Source of the DNA: Monomorium pharaonis
Lineage: Eukaryota > Arthropoda > Insecta > Hymenoptera > Formicidae
Direction: 5' to 3'
DNA: 64,000 bases
Assembly: GCF_013373865.1 (NCBI RefSeq)
Contig: NC_050468.1
Span: 23,578,774-23,642,773, forward strand
In this document: in pieces, positions 1-13,000 of the stretch
Layout: the number at the start of each line of letters is the position of its first letter
Position numbering within the stretch: position 1 is the first letter of the stretch
Program-made: the position numbers and the translations under genes
The notes under the pieces: model-generated
Seen by the model: only the letters and a program-made list of their open reading frames with translations
Database searches by the model: none
Told to the model about the DNA's origin: nothing

Positions 1-1900
1 CGCGCGTGCAGCTGGCATTGCCAGCTGGCGATGCGCAATCACGACGCGGCGGTGTCCTGATAAACAGCCGGAGTGAGTTAATTGATAGTCGTATTAAGCG
101 GAACGGCACCGAACGCGAGTGAAGGATGAAAACGCAGCTGGAAGCGGTATCCTGTCACTTGTAAAGATGCGTAACGTACGTGTCTAGTAAGCGTGCGAAC
201 GAACTACCGACAAATGACGAACACGAATCTTCCGGTGTTCGAATTCGTAGATGCTCGTAGTATTTACAGGCTTCAATTAACTCTTAACGCACGATATGTC
301 GCGTGTAGCAGGTAATCTCTATCGGTCGTTAGCCTCTCCTAGTGAGTGCGAGCCATTCGTGATTTTTTTCAATCGTGCTTCGAAACCCGATACAGCTTAT
401 GTTAGAAATAATCTTTCTTCAATTATTTTCGGGAGATGCCATTTTTGTCCCGGTTTTCGCAATTGAAGTGAGCAGAGGCAAGGTAAAAGAAAGGAAAGAA
501 TTTATCACGATAGCAGAAAGGATTTACATTTTATGCAAATTGTAGTCTCCATATTTTCTGCGTTTCGCACATCTTCGTTTATTCATGAGATTGCTTGCTG
601 TGTCTGACACATAAACTTCCAGTAGTGGCTGAAACTAGACAATTTTCAATAAGCAAGTTAATTTGACTTATATATCATCATAATTGCTTTGCGAGTGGAT
701 TAAAATAGGAGATCTACGATGGAAAATAACGTCATATTTCACGGCTCCGATAGAATATCGTGACTAAACGAAACTGTCACCGTGTAATCAAATATAACAT
801 TTAATTCTCAGGTTTTTACGATTATTAATTATATTAAAAATTGTCGACAAAGTTTTTAAGAAATTATTTTGCTATAATTAAATGTCTGCACACTCATATA
901 TATTTTAAAATTTTGCTAACTTTTTTAGTTTGCTATAATCTTTTTATTTCTGCGTATATTATGTTAGTTTATATATATAAATTTTTTGATAAAACCTTAT
1001 TCGCGATAATAAATATACAATACTACAATAAGCGAAGACCATTTTTATTCAAAGTGTTGAGGAATTAGACATGCTGATAGATACGAATCATTATATTTTC
1101 TCTGCTGGAAATGGATTAATAAACAAATATGAAAATGGAACAAAGACCAAAGAACCATTCTGTATTTCTAAAGAATTAATTAATGAAATAAATTAATTAA
1201 AATAACAGAATTAATTGTTAATTAATTAAAATGACAAAAATTATCAATTTGTGAATCGAGACCGCGGTTTCCGTTTAATTAACTCCACCATAACTACGAT
1301 TTATAGAGACAGGTCGGGATATTGAAACCATTTTCTCTCGTTAATCTCACGTGTTACGACGACATATCGAGCGCATCCACGTGTTATCGATTTAAAGTGC
1401 TCCGTATTTGCCGCTGTGATTAAGGATGTAACGGCTTATTTTCGCCATTTTGCGGAAATTGGTTGGTCCAGCATAAGCCAATCAATCACGATTAATGGTT
1501 CTCAATAAATTTGCAGTTTTAAAATTGAATGCGAATTAATTGAAAAATGTGCGGATATTATATATAATATATACATGATTTATGAAACTCTTTACGTACA
1601 TGCACTGGGGAAAGGAACAAAATATATTAATTTTTTTTTTAATCGCATATTAGAATGTCATATTTTATCGGTTTTGAGAAGCACTTTGTATTTTTTTATG
1701 TAAATGGACGCATGTAAATAATATTCGCGTTTTATTCATTGTTGTACTACTTTATAACAACATAAATATTAAAACATCCAAAACATATTCCTTCGCGAAT
1801 TCGGGTCTTCTTAAATTATTCACGAAATATTGGCCGAATCCGCATTTTTTCGCTTGACACGTATCACAGTATTTATCAGACGAAAACGCGCGATCGTTCC
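1..1900. other. No gene seen; possible regulatory DNA
   Basis: No convincing exon on either strand. The first 200 bases are GC-richer and include a perfect 9-bp inverted repeat at 9-27 with two CAGCTG E-boxes. The stretch 1260-1520 is also GC-richer than its flanks, with two CACGTG E-boxes near 1347 and 1379 amid homeodomain-type ATTA sites, as expected of an enhancer. The rest is AT-rich and featureless. Confidence 0.4.
9..27. repeat. Perfect inverted repeat containing two CAGCTG E-boxes
   Basis: The arms CAGCTGGCA and TGCCAGCTG match exactly around one central base. CAGCTG is a class A E-box for bHLH dimers. The symmetric spacing could be a paired binding site or a chance hairpin. Confidence 0.5.
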
Positions 1901-1932
1901 GACCGTGTCGTACCGTGTTCAGTGTTATTCAC

Positions 1933-2206
1933 CTTGGCATAGTTCCCATAATGGCGATTCTTTTCGTGCATACGTGGGAATACGGATCCCCTGGCAACGG
2001 GATTTCGACAGGTTTTACGACGAAATCGTATCTGGCATCGTAATCGAGTATGCACAGCCTACGTTCCTTCTTTCCTGCGTCTTTTCTATGGTCGTTGTAA
2101 CTTTCGTGATTGAAAGAGTATCGACTGGAATAAAATCGTCTCCCCATATCATGTGTCACGGGTATCATAATACCCCCTCTCTCTTTCCAGAAATAACGGA
2201 TCAATT
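1933..2206 (-). CDS. Candidate additional 3' exon of the BTB gene
   Basis: On the minus strand an acceptor (caatccttttag) precedes a stretch that stays open for about 90 codons and ends at a donor-like CCAAG|gtgaat. The peptide has ordinary composition (for example LCILDYDARYDFVVKPVEIP) and the same Y/R/D-rich look as the BTB tail. The phase does not match a direct join from the donor at 2966: that join gives an immediate TGA. It would need a nearer AG, or an intermediate exon; an open 107-nt candidate lies at 2837-2731 with donor GGGAG|gtaaat. It could also belong to another gene or be chance. Confidence 0.3.
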
Positions 2207-2499
2207 CTAAAAGGATTGTCAACTTTCCGACTCTAAGAAACAAACTGAATTCCTATAATTGTATTATTTTTTTCTCGAATCTCGAATAAAATTAGAACAA
2301 GAAAGCGTTATAAAAATTGTGTAGGAAAAGTGTTGGAAAAGTTTTTGAAAAAAATTATAATTGGTATAAGACCGCGATTTGTGCAATGCCAATCGCGCGG
2401 AATGCAGGGGCTCCAGGTTCAAATTCTGGCTAGGATAATATTCTTTGCAACGAATTTTTTCGGGGAGGAAAAAATTATTATAAATACTAGCATCAGTAT

Positions 2500-2650
2500 T
2501 ATTAAATTAATTGTCAGTTTAATACGATGATATCGTCTTTTAATTTAAAGTGTTTGAGACCGTAGGTAACGGCACATAGAATTCGAGGAATTAGAAAATA
2601 TATGTAAAAATCATATGCGAAATATTATTTCAGCACTTAGATCTTGCTAT
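2500..2650. repeat. Dispersed repeat copy (partner at about 14.6 kb)
   Basis: This block and 14580-14760 share order and wording over about 150 bases in the same orientation. Shared words include TTAAA...TTTAATAC/TTTAATATTG, a GTTTRARACCG...AACGGC segment, GAATTAGAAAAT, and a closing AATATTAYTT. They look like diverged copies of one unclassified element; no ends or coding sequence are visible. Confidence 0.5.
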
Positions 2651-2860
2651 AACCGTATATTGGCCTTTTCTCTTTGAAAAGAGTTTGTTTCCATTTTTTT
2701 TTTTTTTTTAAGGATTCGCACAATATTTACCTCCCAAATTGTTCATATTTCCAAGAGTGATTCGTAGTCAAATACGTGAATACGCGATACACTCGCTTCT
2801 CGCGTTTTTCATTCTTGGATAAATATGCCATTTGGGTCTCCGGATAAATAAAATTTAAAA

Positions 2861-4033
2861 TTAAAATCGTTCCGAATCGGTCGAGGAGTGACTGATTTCG
2901 TATCGACGATCGACGATTTTAAAGCGAACACGTGGGCTAATATTTGCCCGCTGAGTAGTACTCACGTCATCGGCGTGACGTTGGGGCACGGGCGGCATAG
3001 GCCGCGGCATCCTCGGTGAATGATGGGGCCTGACAATCTGGCGCCACGGCGACGCGGTGACGCGATTCGCCACGTGCCTGCGAGCGGCTCTCCACCTACA
3101 ACAACTTTCGCCGCAGCTGAGATCCTCGCCCGCCGAAGTCTGCGAGGAGGCGTATTCGAGCATCTCGAACGACCTCGTCTGGCCGGCGGTGGCAGTGGCA
3201 GTGGCGGCGGACTGCAAGGACGACAAGGACATCGTGCCTTGATACGGACATTCTTCCCTCGTCGTCCCCGTGCAAGAACCTCCTCCCGCGAGCACGCTCT
3301 CCTCGTTCGTCATCGGCTTTTCCGTCGGGCAACTCATGTGCAACCTCTCGTATCCCGTCCTGACCTTCTCCAGAGCGTCCGGGCCTACGTATCCTTCCGA
3401 GGACCCCGGTCCTCCGGGAAGACACGCGCCCCGTTGGTATATACTGAAGGACGATTCGTTACTAGGAGTTATCATCGTGTTCTTGTCAGCGAGTACCATT
3501 GAGCCGTGATTCTTGTCCGTGGAAGGATGATCGCTTCTTGCTCTATCCTGATGCATGAAACCGCCGATCGGCCATGGGCAACTAGGGTCAAACGACGGGC
3601 CAGGGTTGTTGATCTGGTGAAGCGTCCCGATGTCCCTGAACACATTTCTGTTGATGTCGTCCGTGGGGAATATCCTGTAGGTTTCCTTCCTGTCGAACGG
3701 GTCTTCGTTATAGGACAGTCTTCTCGATCGGTACCAAGGGTACTGATCGCACTGCAGGTACTTGGGGCTAACTTTCACATCCTTGATGTCCTCCAGCTTG
3801 CAGTCGGTTGTCCGCTCGCCGCCGCAGGTCGTCATCACCGGCACCGGCGGGAGCCGGATGCGCAGGGCCTCGGCAGCGCGCAGAAACGCGTCTAGTCGCA
3901 TCCGCGGAACCGTCGCGCTTCCGGTGTAGACGAAGCCGAGGAGAGCCGCAAGTTCCGGCGCCTCCACCTCGGCCAGGATTACTGTGATCGGCTCGCAATG
4001 AGCGGTGACTTTGCTGTGCGCCAGCAACACTTC
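2861..4033 (-). CDS. BTB gene, coding exon 2 (rest of BTB domain and tail)
   Basis: 390 codons follow the acceptor tttacag. The first 80 or so finish the BTB domain (EVLLAHSKV through AEALRIRLPP). The remaining roughly 310 residues have no fold I recognise and include a short A/T run, AATATATAG, near the middle. The exon is clearly more GC-rich than the surrounding intron, which accounts for the long open frames on the opposite strand. The reading frame stops at TAA (2863-2861). A consensus donor GAC|gtgagtac at 2966/2965 would skip the last 34 codons and lead to further exons, so a longer isoform is possible. Confidence 0.82.
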   Translation of the reverse strand, partial: EVLLAHSKVTAHCEPITVILAEVEAPELAALLGFVYTGSATVPRMRLDAFLRAAEALRIRLPPVPVMTTCGGERTTDCKLEDIKDVKVSPKYLQCDQYPWYRSRRLSYNEDPFDRKETYRIFPTDDINRNVFRDIGTLHQINNPGPSFDPSCPWPIGGFMHQDRARSDHPSTDKNHGSMVLADKNTMITPSNESSFSIYQRGACLPGGPGSSEGYVGPDALEKVRTGYERLHMSCPTEKPMTNEESVLAGGGSCTGTTREECPYQGTMSLSSLQSAATATATAGQTRSFEMLEYASSQTSAGEDLSCGESCCRWRAARRHVANRVTASPWRQIVRPHHSPRMPRPMPPVPQRHADDVSTTQRANISPRVRFKIVDRRYEISHSSTDSERF

Positions 4034-7000
4034 CTGTAAACGAAAGCAACGTTTGCTTATTGTCGGAGTAATGGAGTAAGATAATAATTTTTAATTATAA
4101 TATAGTACATATAACAAGATGCATATATTAGAATGTGTAAGAAAATATTAAGAGACCTAACAAAATATTAGTTATTTAATAATAAATCAGATAATTTGGT
4201 ACTATATTAAGTAGAAAGAGAATGTGTTTTGAAGTGTGTTCTAACGTAGCGCTAAAGAAGCCATAATAAAACATGACTCGTAATAAGTTTACGTTTCTAT
4301 ATGAACGAAGATTGTTTTATGACTTAGTAGTGTGCAGTAATAACATGTATCAAGAACATGTTCCGAGTTATGGAGAGGTTAATGCACGCTGGCTGCATAT
4401 GTGGGCCAAATTTTATTGTGCTCCCATTTCGTGGAGTGCCCTCATTTTGAAGAAATATATATGCACGTATATTTCCTCGCTTATCTGATATAACGGCAGT
4501 GATATGCGGCGGGGAAATTTAACGATGTTTTGAGTTTTCTGTGATATCGTCAACGTTGTAAAATATATATAAGACTAAACTATGCTTCTTTGTCTTTCTT
4601 TCATTTCGAAAAGAGCAACTAGTTTGCGAGTATTGAACAATAATTTTTTACCAACACTCTATTTCTTTTCTAAAATTAACTCATCAAAATTCAAGAATTA
4701 TTTAACTAATATCTTAATATTTTTTATAAATTTAGTTTGATTAAGGAAAATTGCATTGATTTTTATATAGAATTTTTATATTCCGAAAAAGATTCCGAAA
4801 TTTTACAAATAAAATAACTAAAGAATAATTTAAAAAATGCAAAAAAGATTCCAAGGATACATTATAGAATTGTTTGAAATGGATTTCGGTTGGAATAATT
4901 CTTTAAATTTCCATTGTGTTTTATAGGAAAAACATTCGGCATCCATTCCGAACAGTTTCACGATACATGTCCTGATGAACCTACGATGAATATACAGATG
5001 GATTAATAGAAGAATTGTAAATTCGAATTTTCCGAACCGTGTTCGGAGCTTTAATGCGCTCGTAAATATCGCGGGCTTGATTTACTTCATTCTTTTCGTC
5101 ATTACTCGCGCGGATAATGAAACATAGACAATGAATTACGAGCATTTCATTGTTGCAAGCTTCGAAGATCGTGCTGCATTGAGATAACTGTAATTACGCG
5201 GCGGTTGCTTCGGCGGCTGTTTCCGATTTTTTAAGGTGATAATTAACCGTTATTGGCTGGTCGCCGAGATCACGGAACCAACTTGAATTAACCTCCGCCG
5301 TTCACACAATGTTGATCACGTGATAATCTCTGTACACTTTTGTCGTTCCATTATGTAATGTATTCATGGAAAAATTTATTACATTAAAACGTAAGATTGC
5401 ATAGGAAAACAAATTATGAATTTTTTAACTCTATTTTTACAAGATCGATATGTCGTTATGTTGAATATCTTAAGCATTTCCCAGTCTTTTCATTTTGTAG
5501 TGCATTATCCGTATGTTGACGTACTTTAAAGTTTTATAAGAATTTTTTTTAGTTCCCTGTTTGCCGCGAGGTTTTCAGTCTTCAATCATTCAATCATTCT
5601 TCTTCGCGCCGTTTCGCAACCATTTTAACGGATCGTTGGAGTCGAAAAATGATGAGAGCATCATTCCTGCACGTAGAACGTAAATTAAATGTTGGCTTTC
5701 AAACCGGCCCGCGGCTCGATGCAGCTTTGCTGCACCGTTGCGTCCAGTGGCGTAGGAGGAACTTTCAAATTTTTCATAAAAATCACCCATAAACTCTGCA
5801 TTTTGTTTCTCCAACAACAAACATTTATCTTCTATACACACTTCTATAATGTATTATTATTTTACAACATAAATTTTATTACTCTGAAAGAAACTAAGCT
5901 GTGAGATTTGAAATAAATTTTATCGTGATAGGAAAAGTTCAAGTTTTAATTTTTTTTAATTTTAAGTATCTTCGATACTGAAAGGAAATAACAATCGTTA
6001 TCAAAGTTTTGTGTTCAAGATTTCTTTATATTGAAGACACATTTGATATACGAAGATTACATATCGATAAAATTATTTTGAATTTAAGATTGCAACGTAA
6101 TTTCCTGATTTCAATAACGAAAAGGAAGAAGAAATGGGTTTGTGGGTTGCCTGTTCTTTTATGCATCTGTGTTCGCACATTCTTCGTATACGGTAGCTAC
6201 ACTCTTATACCACAAGACCACGCCGGCTTTTTAGTTTTCTACCTCTATGTGCTAGAAGTGCTCTCTCAGGCGCAATTACTTAGGGTTAGTATTTGCGCTT
6301 ATTGCACTTGAATCGTAAACATTTCCGGAAACGTTGCAACGCCTTCAGCCAGAATGTATTCCATCACGTACACGTAGGCGAATATATAATCAAATGCAAA
6401 TACAAAGTAAGAGCTCCTTTTTTCTCCTTTTTGATCGCGGAATAATCAAGTCTAATGTACATGGTTATCAATGCACCTAGTCGACGTAATTAGGGACATA
6501 ATAAGCGCTGCACATTTCCTCTATCTCGTACATATTTTATGAACTTTCGAAGTGCTGGATGGTATTATAGAGTTGTAGTATCTAGTTTGCTATCAAATTT
6601 CTTACGCGTAAATTCACATCTTGTAATAAATAACGATATTTCTATTTGAATTCTAATATATCTGTAAATATTTTCACATAAGTATGTCAAGAAATATTGA
6701 CTGTTAAGAGACACGACAAAATAAAGTTTTGAGTCAAATAAACTGTATAAATTTTTACATAAATCTGTTTTTTTTTTAGTTTATCAAGATTTGTTTGGGA
6801 AGAGAATATTAATTAGAAACACATTTAACTTTTATTTTTAACTTTTGAAATTTACGATTTTTTTTACACAATAAATTAGAAATACATTTAACTTTTATTT
6901 TTAACTTTTGAAATCCACGGTTCCTGATAAATCATACATTTTAAAGCATCACAATACTTCGTATTGTGCTTTTACAAGAAACACAATAGTGTTTCAAATT

Positions 7001-10000
7001 GCATAAAAATTGTACATAATTCAATTTTTTTTAATCCATTAAAATTTAGGAAGAATATTCATCTGAAATATTCAACTTTTCTTCAACTTTTTAAATCTAT
7101 AATTTTATTTTTGGTTTTCAATAAATTGTATATTCCAAACAATATTTTTATTTTGCTTTTAAAATACGCGATAATGTTTAAGGTCAAGTAAATTGCACAA
7201 ATTTTTATATAAATCTATATTATTTTAAATTTGGTAAATATCCATAAAATTTGTTTGAAAAAAATATCATATTATAGAATCCAAAATATTTCATTTTTAT
7301 GTTTGAAATTCACGATCTTATCTTTAATTTTTAATAAATATGTTTTAAAGTATTATAATATTTTTTTGTTTCATTTTTACATTAATAGAAAACTAATAAT
7401 TTTGTATGCAAGAAGTTAATTTGAAGAGAATTAATTCCTGAAATATTTAATATTTAATTTTTACATGTGCGGTCTTTATTGCAAAATCTCAGTTACAAGA
7501 ATTTTTTTACACTCGCTATTTTATAATACTTAAAATTAATGTTATTCTAGCTCGCATTAACATTTCGAACATTGTTTTAAGTAATAGTTAATTATTTTGG
7601 ATAATTCTAATATCATTCCAATTTACAGTTACAAATCCACATCTTAGTAATTATTGGTTTCAAGCTGTGCGAAATTCTTAGGATTACTTCTATTATAACT
7701 TATATTATACCGATCCATCACGCACGAAATAGCGATTATATGATCGGAGAATCTATCAATCAATTACAATAAATATTATAAATATACGCGGATAAATATC
7801 TGTAATCTATAAACGGCTTATGATTTCAAGCTGCGCGATATTTTTGAGCCTGCTTTAAGGCTAAAGATTTATAGATCAATCCATTGTACATGAAACATCA
7901 CAGTCGGCATCTGCCAATTAATCAGAATCATAGTGGTATTCTGACGAGTAGCTTTCTATCCACGATGCCGATGTATTCTATCTGTGCACGTTACGAAATT
8001 CAGGGTGCGATCGAGAACACCGATTAGGTCGTCATAATTACGGTAATCGTGTATCCATTTTCGCGGCGTGTACGATCCAGCATAAAATCTTCGTTCGATT
8101 GATTTTAACACGCGAAATTTTGCGCTTACTTTGCGCGTAATTGTGGGTGTTTCACAGTTCAACAGTGTATTGCGGCACCTTTGCGGCATCGCGCACATCT
8201 CGCAGGAGTAGCCGGTCCCTCAGTTTGCGACTGACACGTGAACAGAAACAGGTTTAAAATTTTCACACAGCTGGAAATCGGTAACCGTTAATATTCATAG
8301 ATAGCAGATACTTACGACTATAAATAGACAAATATTGCGAGAAAAAGAGAGATGACGATTGTCTTTTCAAACAGAAAAAAATTTATAGCTGCACTGAGAA
8401 AAAATTGTTAATTTGACTAAATTTTTCAATTTAATTAAATTTATTTAACTCAAGTATTTGTAATTTTGATCAAATATATAAATATTTTAATTGAAGTTTA
8501 AGTATTTTAGTTAAATGCAAAAAGAGTTGGAGAAACAATTTAGTTGAAAAAATTTTGTCAAGTTAATAATATTTTTTTCTTAGTGTACGTGAATAAAATA
8601 GTACACAATTTATTGCGAAACTAAAATGCGCGATTTATGTTGTTTACACTAACAAAAAAATACGTTGTATTTGTGACTATACCATAATTGCACAGTAAAA
8701 TAATTAAAAACGGGAATATTATTTTTGTAATTATTACTATAATATTTGTAATAAAAAAATAATTGTAGTCACATTTAAAATTGTATAATTTAAAGTTTTT
8801 CATAGTTGACATTACTATAAGTATATGGTTATTATTGCTAATATTATTGTAATAGTTACTATAAAAATAATATTCTTGATACTATAATTATTCTACTTCC
8901 ACTAATAATCGCAAATATCATATATTTTTCAGTGTATACAGAAATCGCTTAGAAATTTATTAGTTCTTTTAACACTAAATTATAAAACTTCATGAACAAA
9001 GTCTTTCCGCAAAAGAGACAAATAGATCTCTAAAATTGTTGTTGTGCTCGAGTGTACGGACTCAGCCTCGCGATTTCGCTCACTGCAGGGCGGTTAAAGA
9101 TAACGAGCGGAGCGATTGTTATTACGGGAAAAAGTCGGAATCTGGGTTTTTTGGTGTTTAGCGTGACGTATTTTGCTTCGCCTCGTTACGGCGGACTGCT
9201 GCAGCGAGTATCGTTCGAGTGGCCGCGTATCCGCGATACAATGTAAGTGGCGAAACGAATAATATCACTTGGTTTTTATCGATATCGCTATTCGCGAGAA
9301 AGCATCGCGCTCTGGCCAAGGCAGCGGCCTGTGTGTGCAATGCACATTCGATCCGCGGCGATACTGCACCTAGAGAGACCGATAATTATGCCGATTCCGA
9401 CGCCGAGAAAATGCCGAGAGCCACGATGCAATCTACCGCGAGAGTTCGCGCGGCCCGTTCGATATTATTCGAATTATCGGCGAACGTACATAAGCGCAAC
9501 CGCGGAATTAATTGCCGCGGCGAGAGAGGGACGCGGATGTCGGAAAGAGCGTAATCGTTAAATGAAACTGGCTTTGTTTAAGGGTCCATTCGCACGTGAT
9601 GTACAACGTCAACATCACGTGTCGTCAACGTCACGTGTTGAAATATATATTCCGTAATGCAGAGCTGTGAGTGGTTGTAATCCACCGCCACAGATTGATT
9701 CGTGTTACACGTAATGGCATCGTCAATTTACCAGCTACCGTTACGGCTGCGCTAGGGAAACGCTTTTTTAGTGTAACCGAGAATATAACTCGAATGTAAA
9801 TTACCGCATTAAAATAAAGAAATGACAGGCAGTGTTCTCGTAACATGACGATATTAATGTAAATTTATTTGCGACTGGTTTATCACCGCAGTCACATTTG
9901 TGTTTTGAAATACGGGACGAAAACTATAATGTGAAAATGATCGAAAGTGAGAGATACGTAATGGCAGTTGTGAATGTGAACGTTTACGGAATATTGAAAT

Positions 10001-13000
10001 GAGATAATTAAGAATTAAGTTAAAGAATTAAATTAGAAATTGAAAGAATCGAGTGTCGATATTGTGTCATAGATATATAGCCATAGGTAATTCAATTCTT
10101 ATTAATCCTCTCTCAATTCTGTCAGTGTTCATACACGAGCGCCCTTATCTCTCACTTTCGATCATTTCACACTATAGCTGTTCCACATTTTGAAACGTGT
10201 AAGTCTAGCCGTGAAGATCAGATTCGAATCGATTGTCGGTATTGTGTCACGGGTAATTTAAGTTCTTATTTCTTTTAACTCAATTTATCGATATTGCATC
10301 TTCAGCGCTCGATTGTAAAACGACACAGCGCGCACAAAACAGATGCGGTGGTTTGCAGCATCCACTTTATGCAAGAAAGCATAAGTGACGGTTAAGAAAT
10401 GGTTAACGACCAGCTCGTACGAATCGTAACGTGTGGAATTTATTTAAGCGTCTCTTACGCACGCGAGAGACCGGTGCCGCAAACGTGATGAGCGATGAGG
10501 CGAAGCTGCAAGCGTGAAGCGTAACGATTTCTGCCGACGTGAGATACAGGTATCACCAAGCAACAATATCGCCCATTAATCATCCGCCGCGAATATATCG
10601 ATAACTGGCCGCCGAACGAACTATTATGCCAGTGACGTGCGATGTTTAAGAGCCACGCTATCCGCTGCCCGCGGCATCCACGACAAGGATCTAACGCGAT
10701 TGACCCTAACAGAGAGGGAATGCGATACTATTTGAATACAATAGAATACGGAGAATTGAAAAACGTTATTAATCTTGATCGATTGTAATATTTCTTACGT
10801 CTGCAATTAATAATATTAGCGCCACGCTTCACGTCTTACGAGGGTATATGCGTAAGGAGGAGGGTCAATGAAATCACTTTTGGACCGCCTCTCGTTTTCC
10901 ATTAAACAATATTTTTACCTTTTGATAACTTCATTAAACAGAAGATATATCTGAATAGAATTCCATTATTATTTGTAAAAGAGCTTTCACAAATAGATCA
11001 ATATTTGTTGTTAATTGAAAAAATATTTTTAATCGACTTTTTTAAACAATATTGAAAATATGTCGTTTAGTTACGTTCGCGACAATGTATAAAGCTATAA
11101 TATCTGTAATGTATTTTATATTAATGTAATAAATGTCGCAGATTATTGTTAAAAATTAACTTTACAATATTTTGTTATGTTTATTAACAAAATGTTTATT
11201 TGATTTAATCATATTAGTTAATAGGCTTAAAGCCTCTTTCATATCAAGATTATGATTATTATAAGTGTATTTTGTATTTTTACAATATTTTTTATATTTT
11301 ATATTTTTTTCATTTTTATGTTTTTGTCTATTTTTAGCATAATTAAAAATTATTATTAATTTTATTTTGAGCAATATCCTTAAAAATTTTGTGACAGATA
11401 ATAATAGATATTGGGATTATATCAATAGCGATTTAAATCATAAAAAACTTGAAACGTTTAATATTTATTTTTAACAATTTAATCAATATTAATAAATTAA
11501 TTAACATTTTTTAATTAGCTTACAGTAATTAATTAAAAGCTACTTACAATTATAAATAAAACTTTAATTATTGTTTGCTAAGAGAATAAAAAGATAAAAG
11601 AAATGATTTAATGGAAATGGGAGGGACTAAAAAGTGACTTTGACCTTTGTAAGAAATGTTCAATTTTACAATATTTTGCGAGTAAAAGAACAATGAAAGG
11701 GGAGAAAGTGGACCGAATCGTCATCAGTGAATCGAATTTTAAATGTTAATACAGATATTTAATATGCAGCTGAAGAGAAATATATTAATAAAATAATAGG
11801 ATATTTATGTAATTCATTTCAGACGATCTCTAATTCAGATTTTAAAATAAAATTGCGTTTATAATTTTATATACTATATATTTTACATACGTATTGCATT
11901 TTAATTCTTTATATGTTTTTGTGTCACGCAGAACGTAAAATATAATCATATCCTGAATTCTGACGTAAATTATAGATCATCTAAAGTGGGTTTAGAACAT
12001 CATAACATCGCCGTCATAACAAAATTAAGTGCGTTATAAAATGTGTGTGGATTACGATTTATAAAACGTCAGATTATTACTTTAAACTGTTAGAATTTGG
12101 CATATAGCAATTTAAAAACAAAAAAAATTGGATTCTATATAATTTATATCTTTATAATAATTTTTTTCCTCTAGAGCTTGATTTTATAGAGAAGGTAAAA
12201 GTATTTAATCTTAATTTTGCCGGCGGTTATCTCGCTCGATGCCTTTCTTTAGTGTTAATGTTACATGATAGCTTAAGGCTTGCGTGTAAATGAAAGGGCA
12301 CGATTGTTGCCGTTGTAGATCGGAAGCTGATATGTGATATGTACGTGTATTTCATGTTTGTATGTGTCGTCAGTGTTGTCGCGGTTACGCTCAGTTGACT
12401 AGTAGTTTTTCCAGTCGTCAGTAATTCCGTCAAATGCAGTTGAGCTTTAAGTGAAATAATTTGTTATTGTAACTAGCTTCCTGTTTCTATCTCTTCCCCC
12501 GACATGGAAAATACAATGCGTGTCGGCAAAAAGATTTCAATCATATCATGCTATCGTATGAAATATTAGCTGAGGCTTCTTTCAGAACCGGTGTATCGAG
12601 ATTCAATAATCCGGTTCCATAATATCGCATCTAAAAAAAAAAGCGATTTCTCTGAGCTCATCGCCACCATCAGTGGATCCATCTTTATATGTTAACACAG
12701 ATACCTGATATGCAATTCTAAACCGGTAATTTAGATTTAGTTTGTTCGCACGAACGGAAGGACGACACGGTGTTCGTCGGACAGCATGTTATTGACATAA
12801 CAGAATGTAAGGGCTGTGCTCTAGAGTTAACACGTCATAAGATTGAAAAAGTAACTCTTGTTAGCGTCAACTTCTCTACTTTCTTAGTTATTCCTACATG
12901 CTGAGGTAGCAATTATCCATCCTGGCGATCGAAACGGATGCGGACTAATAAGTGAACGCTCGCGAGCGATCGGTATCGACGTGTTTATTTTTAGTATTTC

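Noticed and set aside
1830..2210. 126-codon plus-strand open frame
   Set aside because: It mirrors the minus-strand exon candidate, has no recognisable motif, and the minus-strand reading has better splice signals.
2376..2435. tRNA-like T-arm (stem CCAGG/TCTGG around TTCAAAT at 2413-2429)
   Set aside because: No matching D-arm, anticodon arm or acceptor stem could be found upstream; at most a relic of a tRNA-derived SINE.
3020..3502. 160-codon open frame on the plus strand
   Set aside because: It lies antisense to BTB exon 2 in GC-rich coding DNA, is low-complexity R/S/P-rich, and has no family resemblance.
5590..5841. 83-codon minus-strand open frame
   Set aside because: No family resemblance and no good splice sites; the adjoining CAGTGGCGTAGG looks like a transposon end, but no partner end was found.
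7956..8198. 80-codon minus-strand open frame in the BTB intron
   Set aside because: Unrecognisable and not supported by a convincing acceptor-donor pair in a compatible phase.
9052..9561. Several overlapping open frames
   Set aside because: R/A-rich translations on both strands of a GC-rich patch; typical shadows of CpG-rich regulatory DNA.
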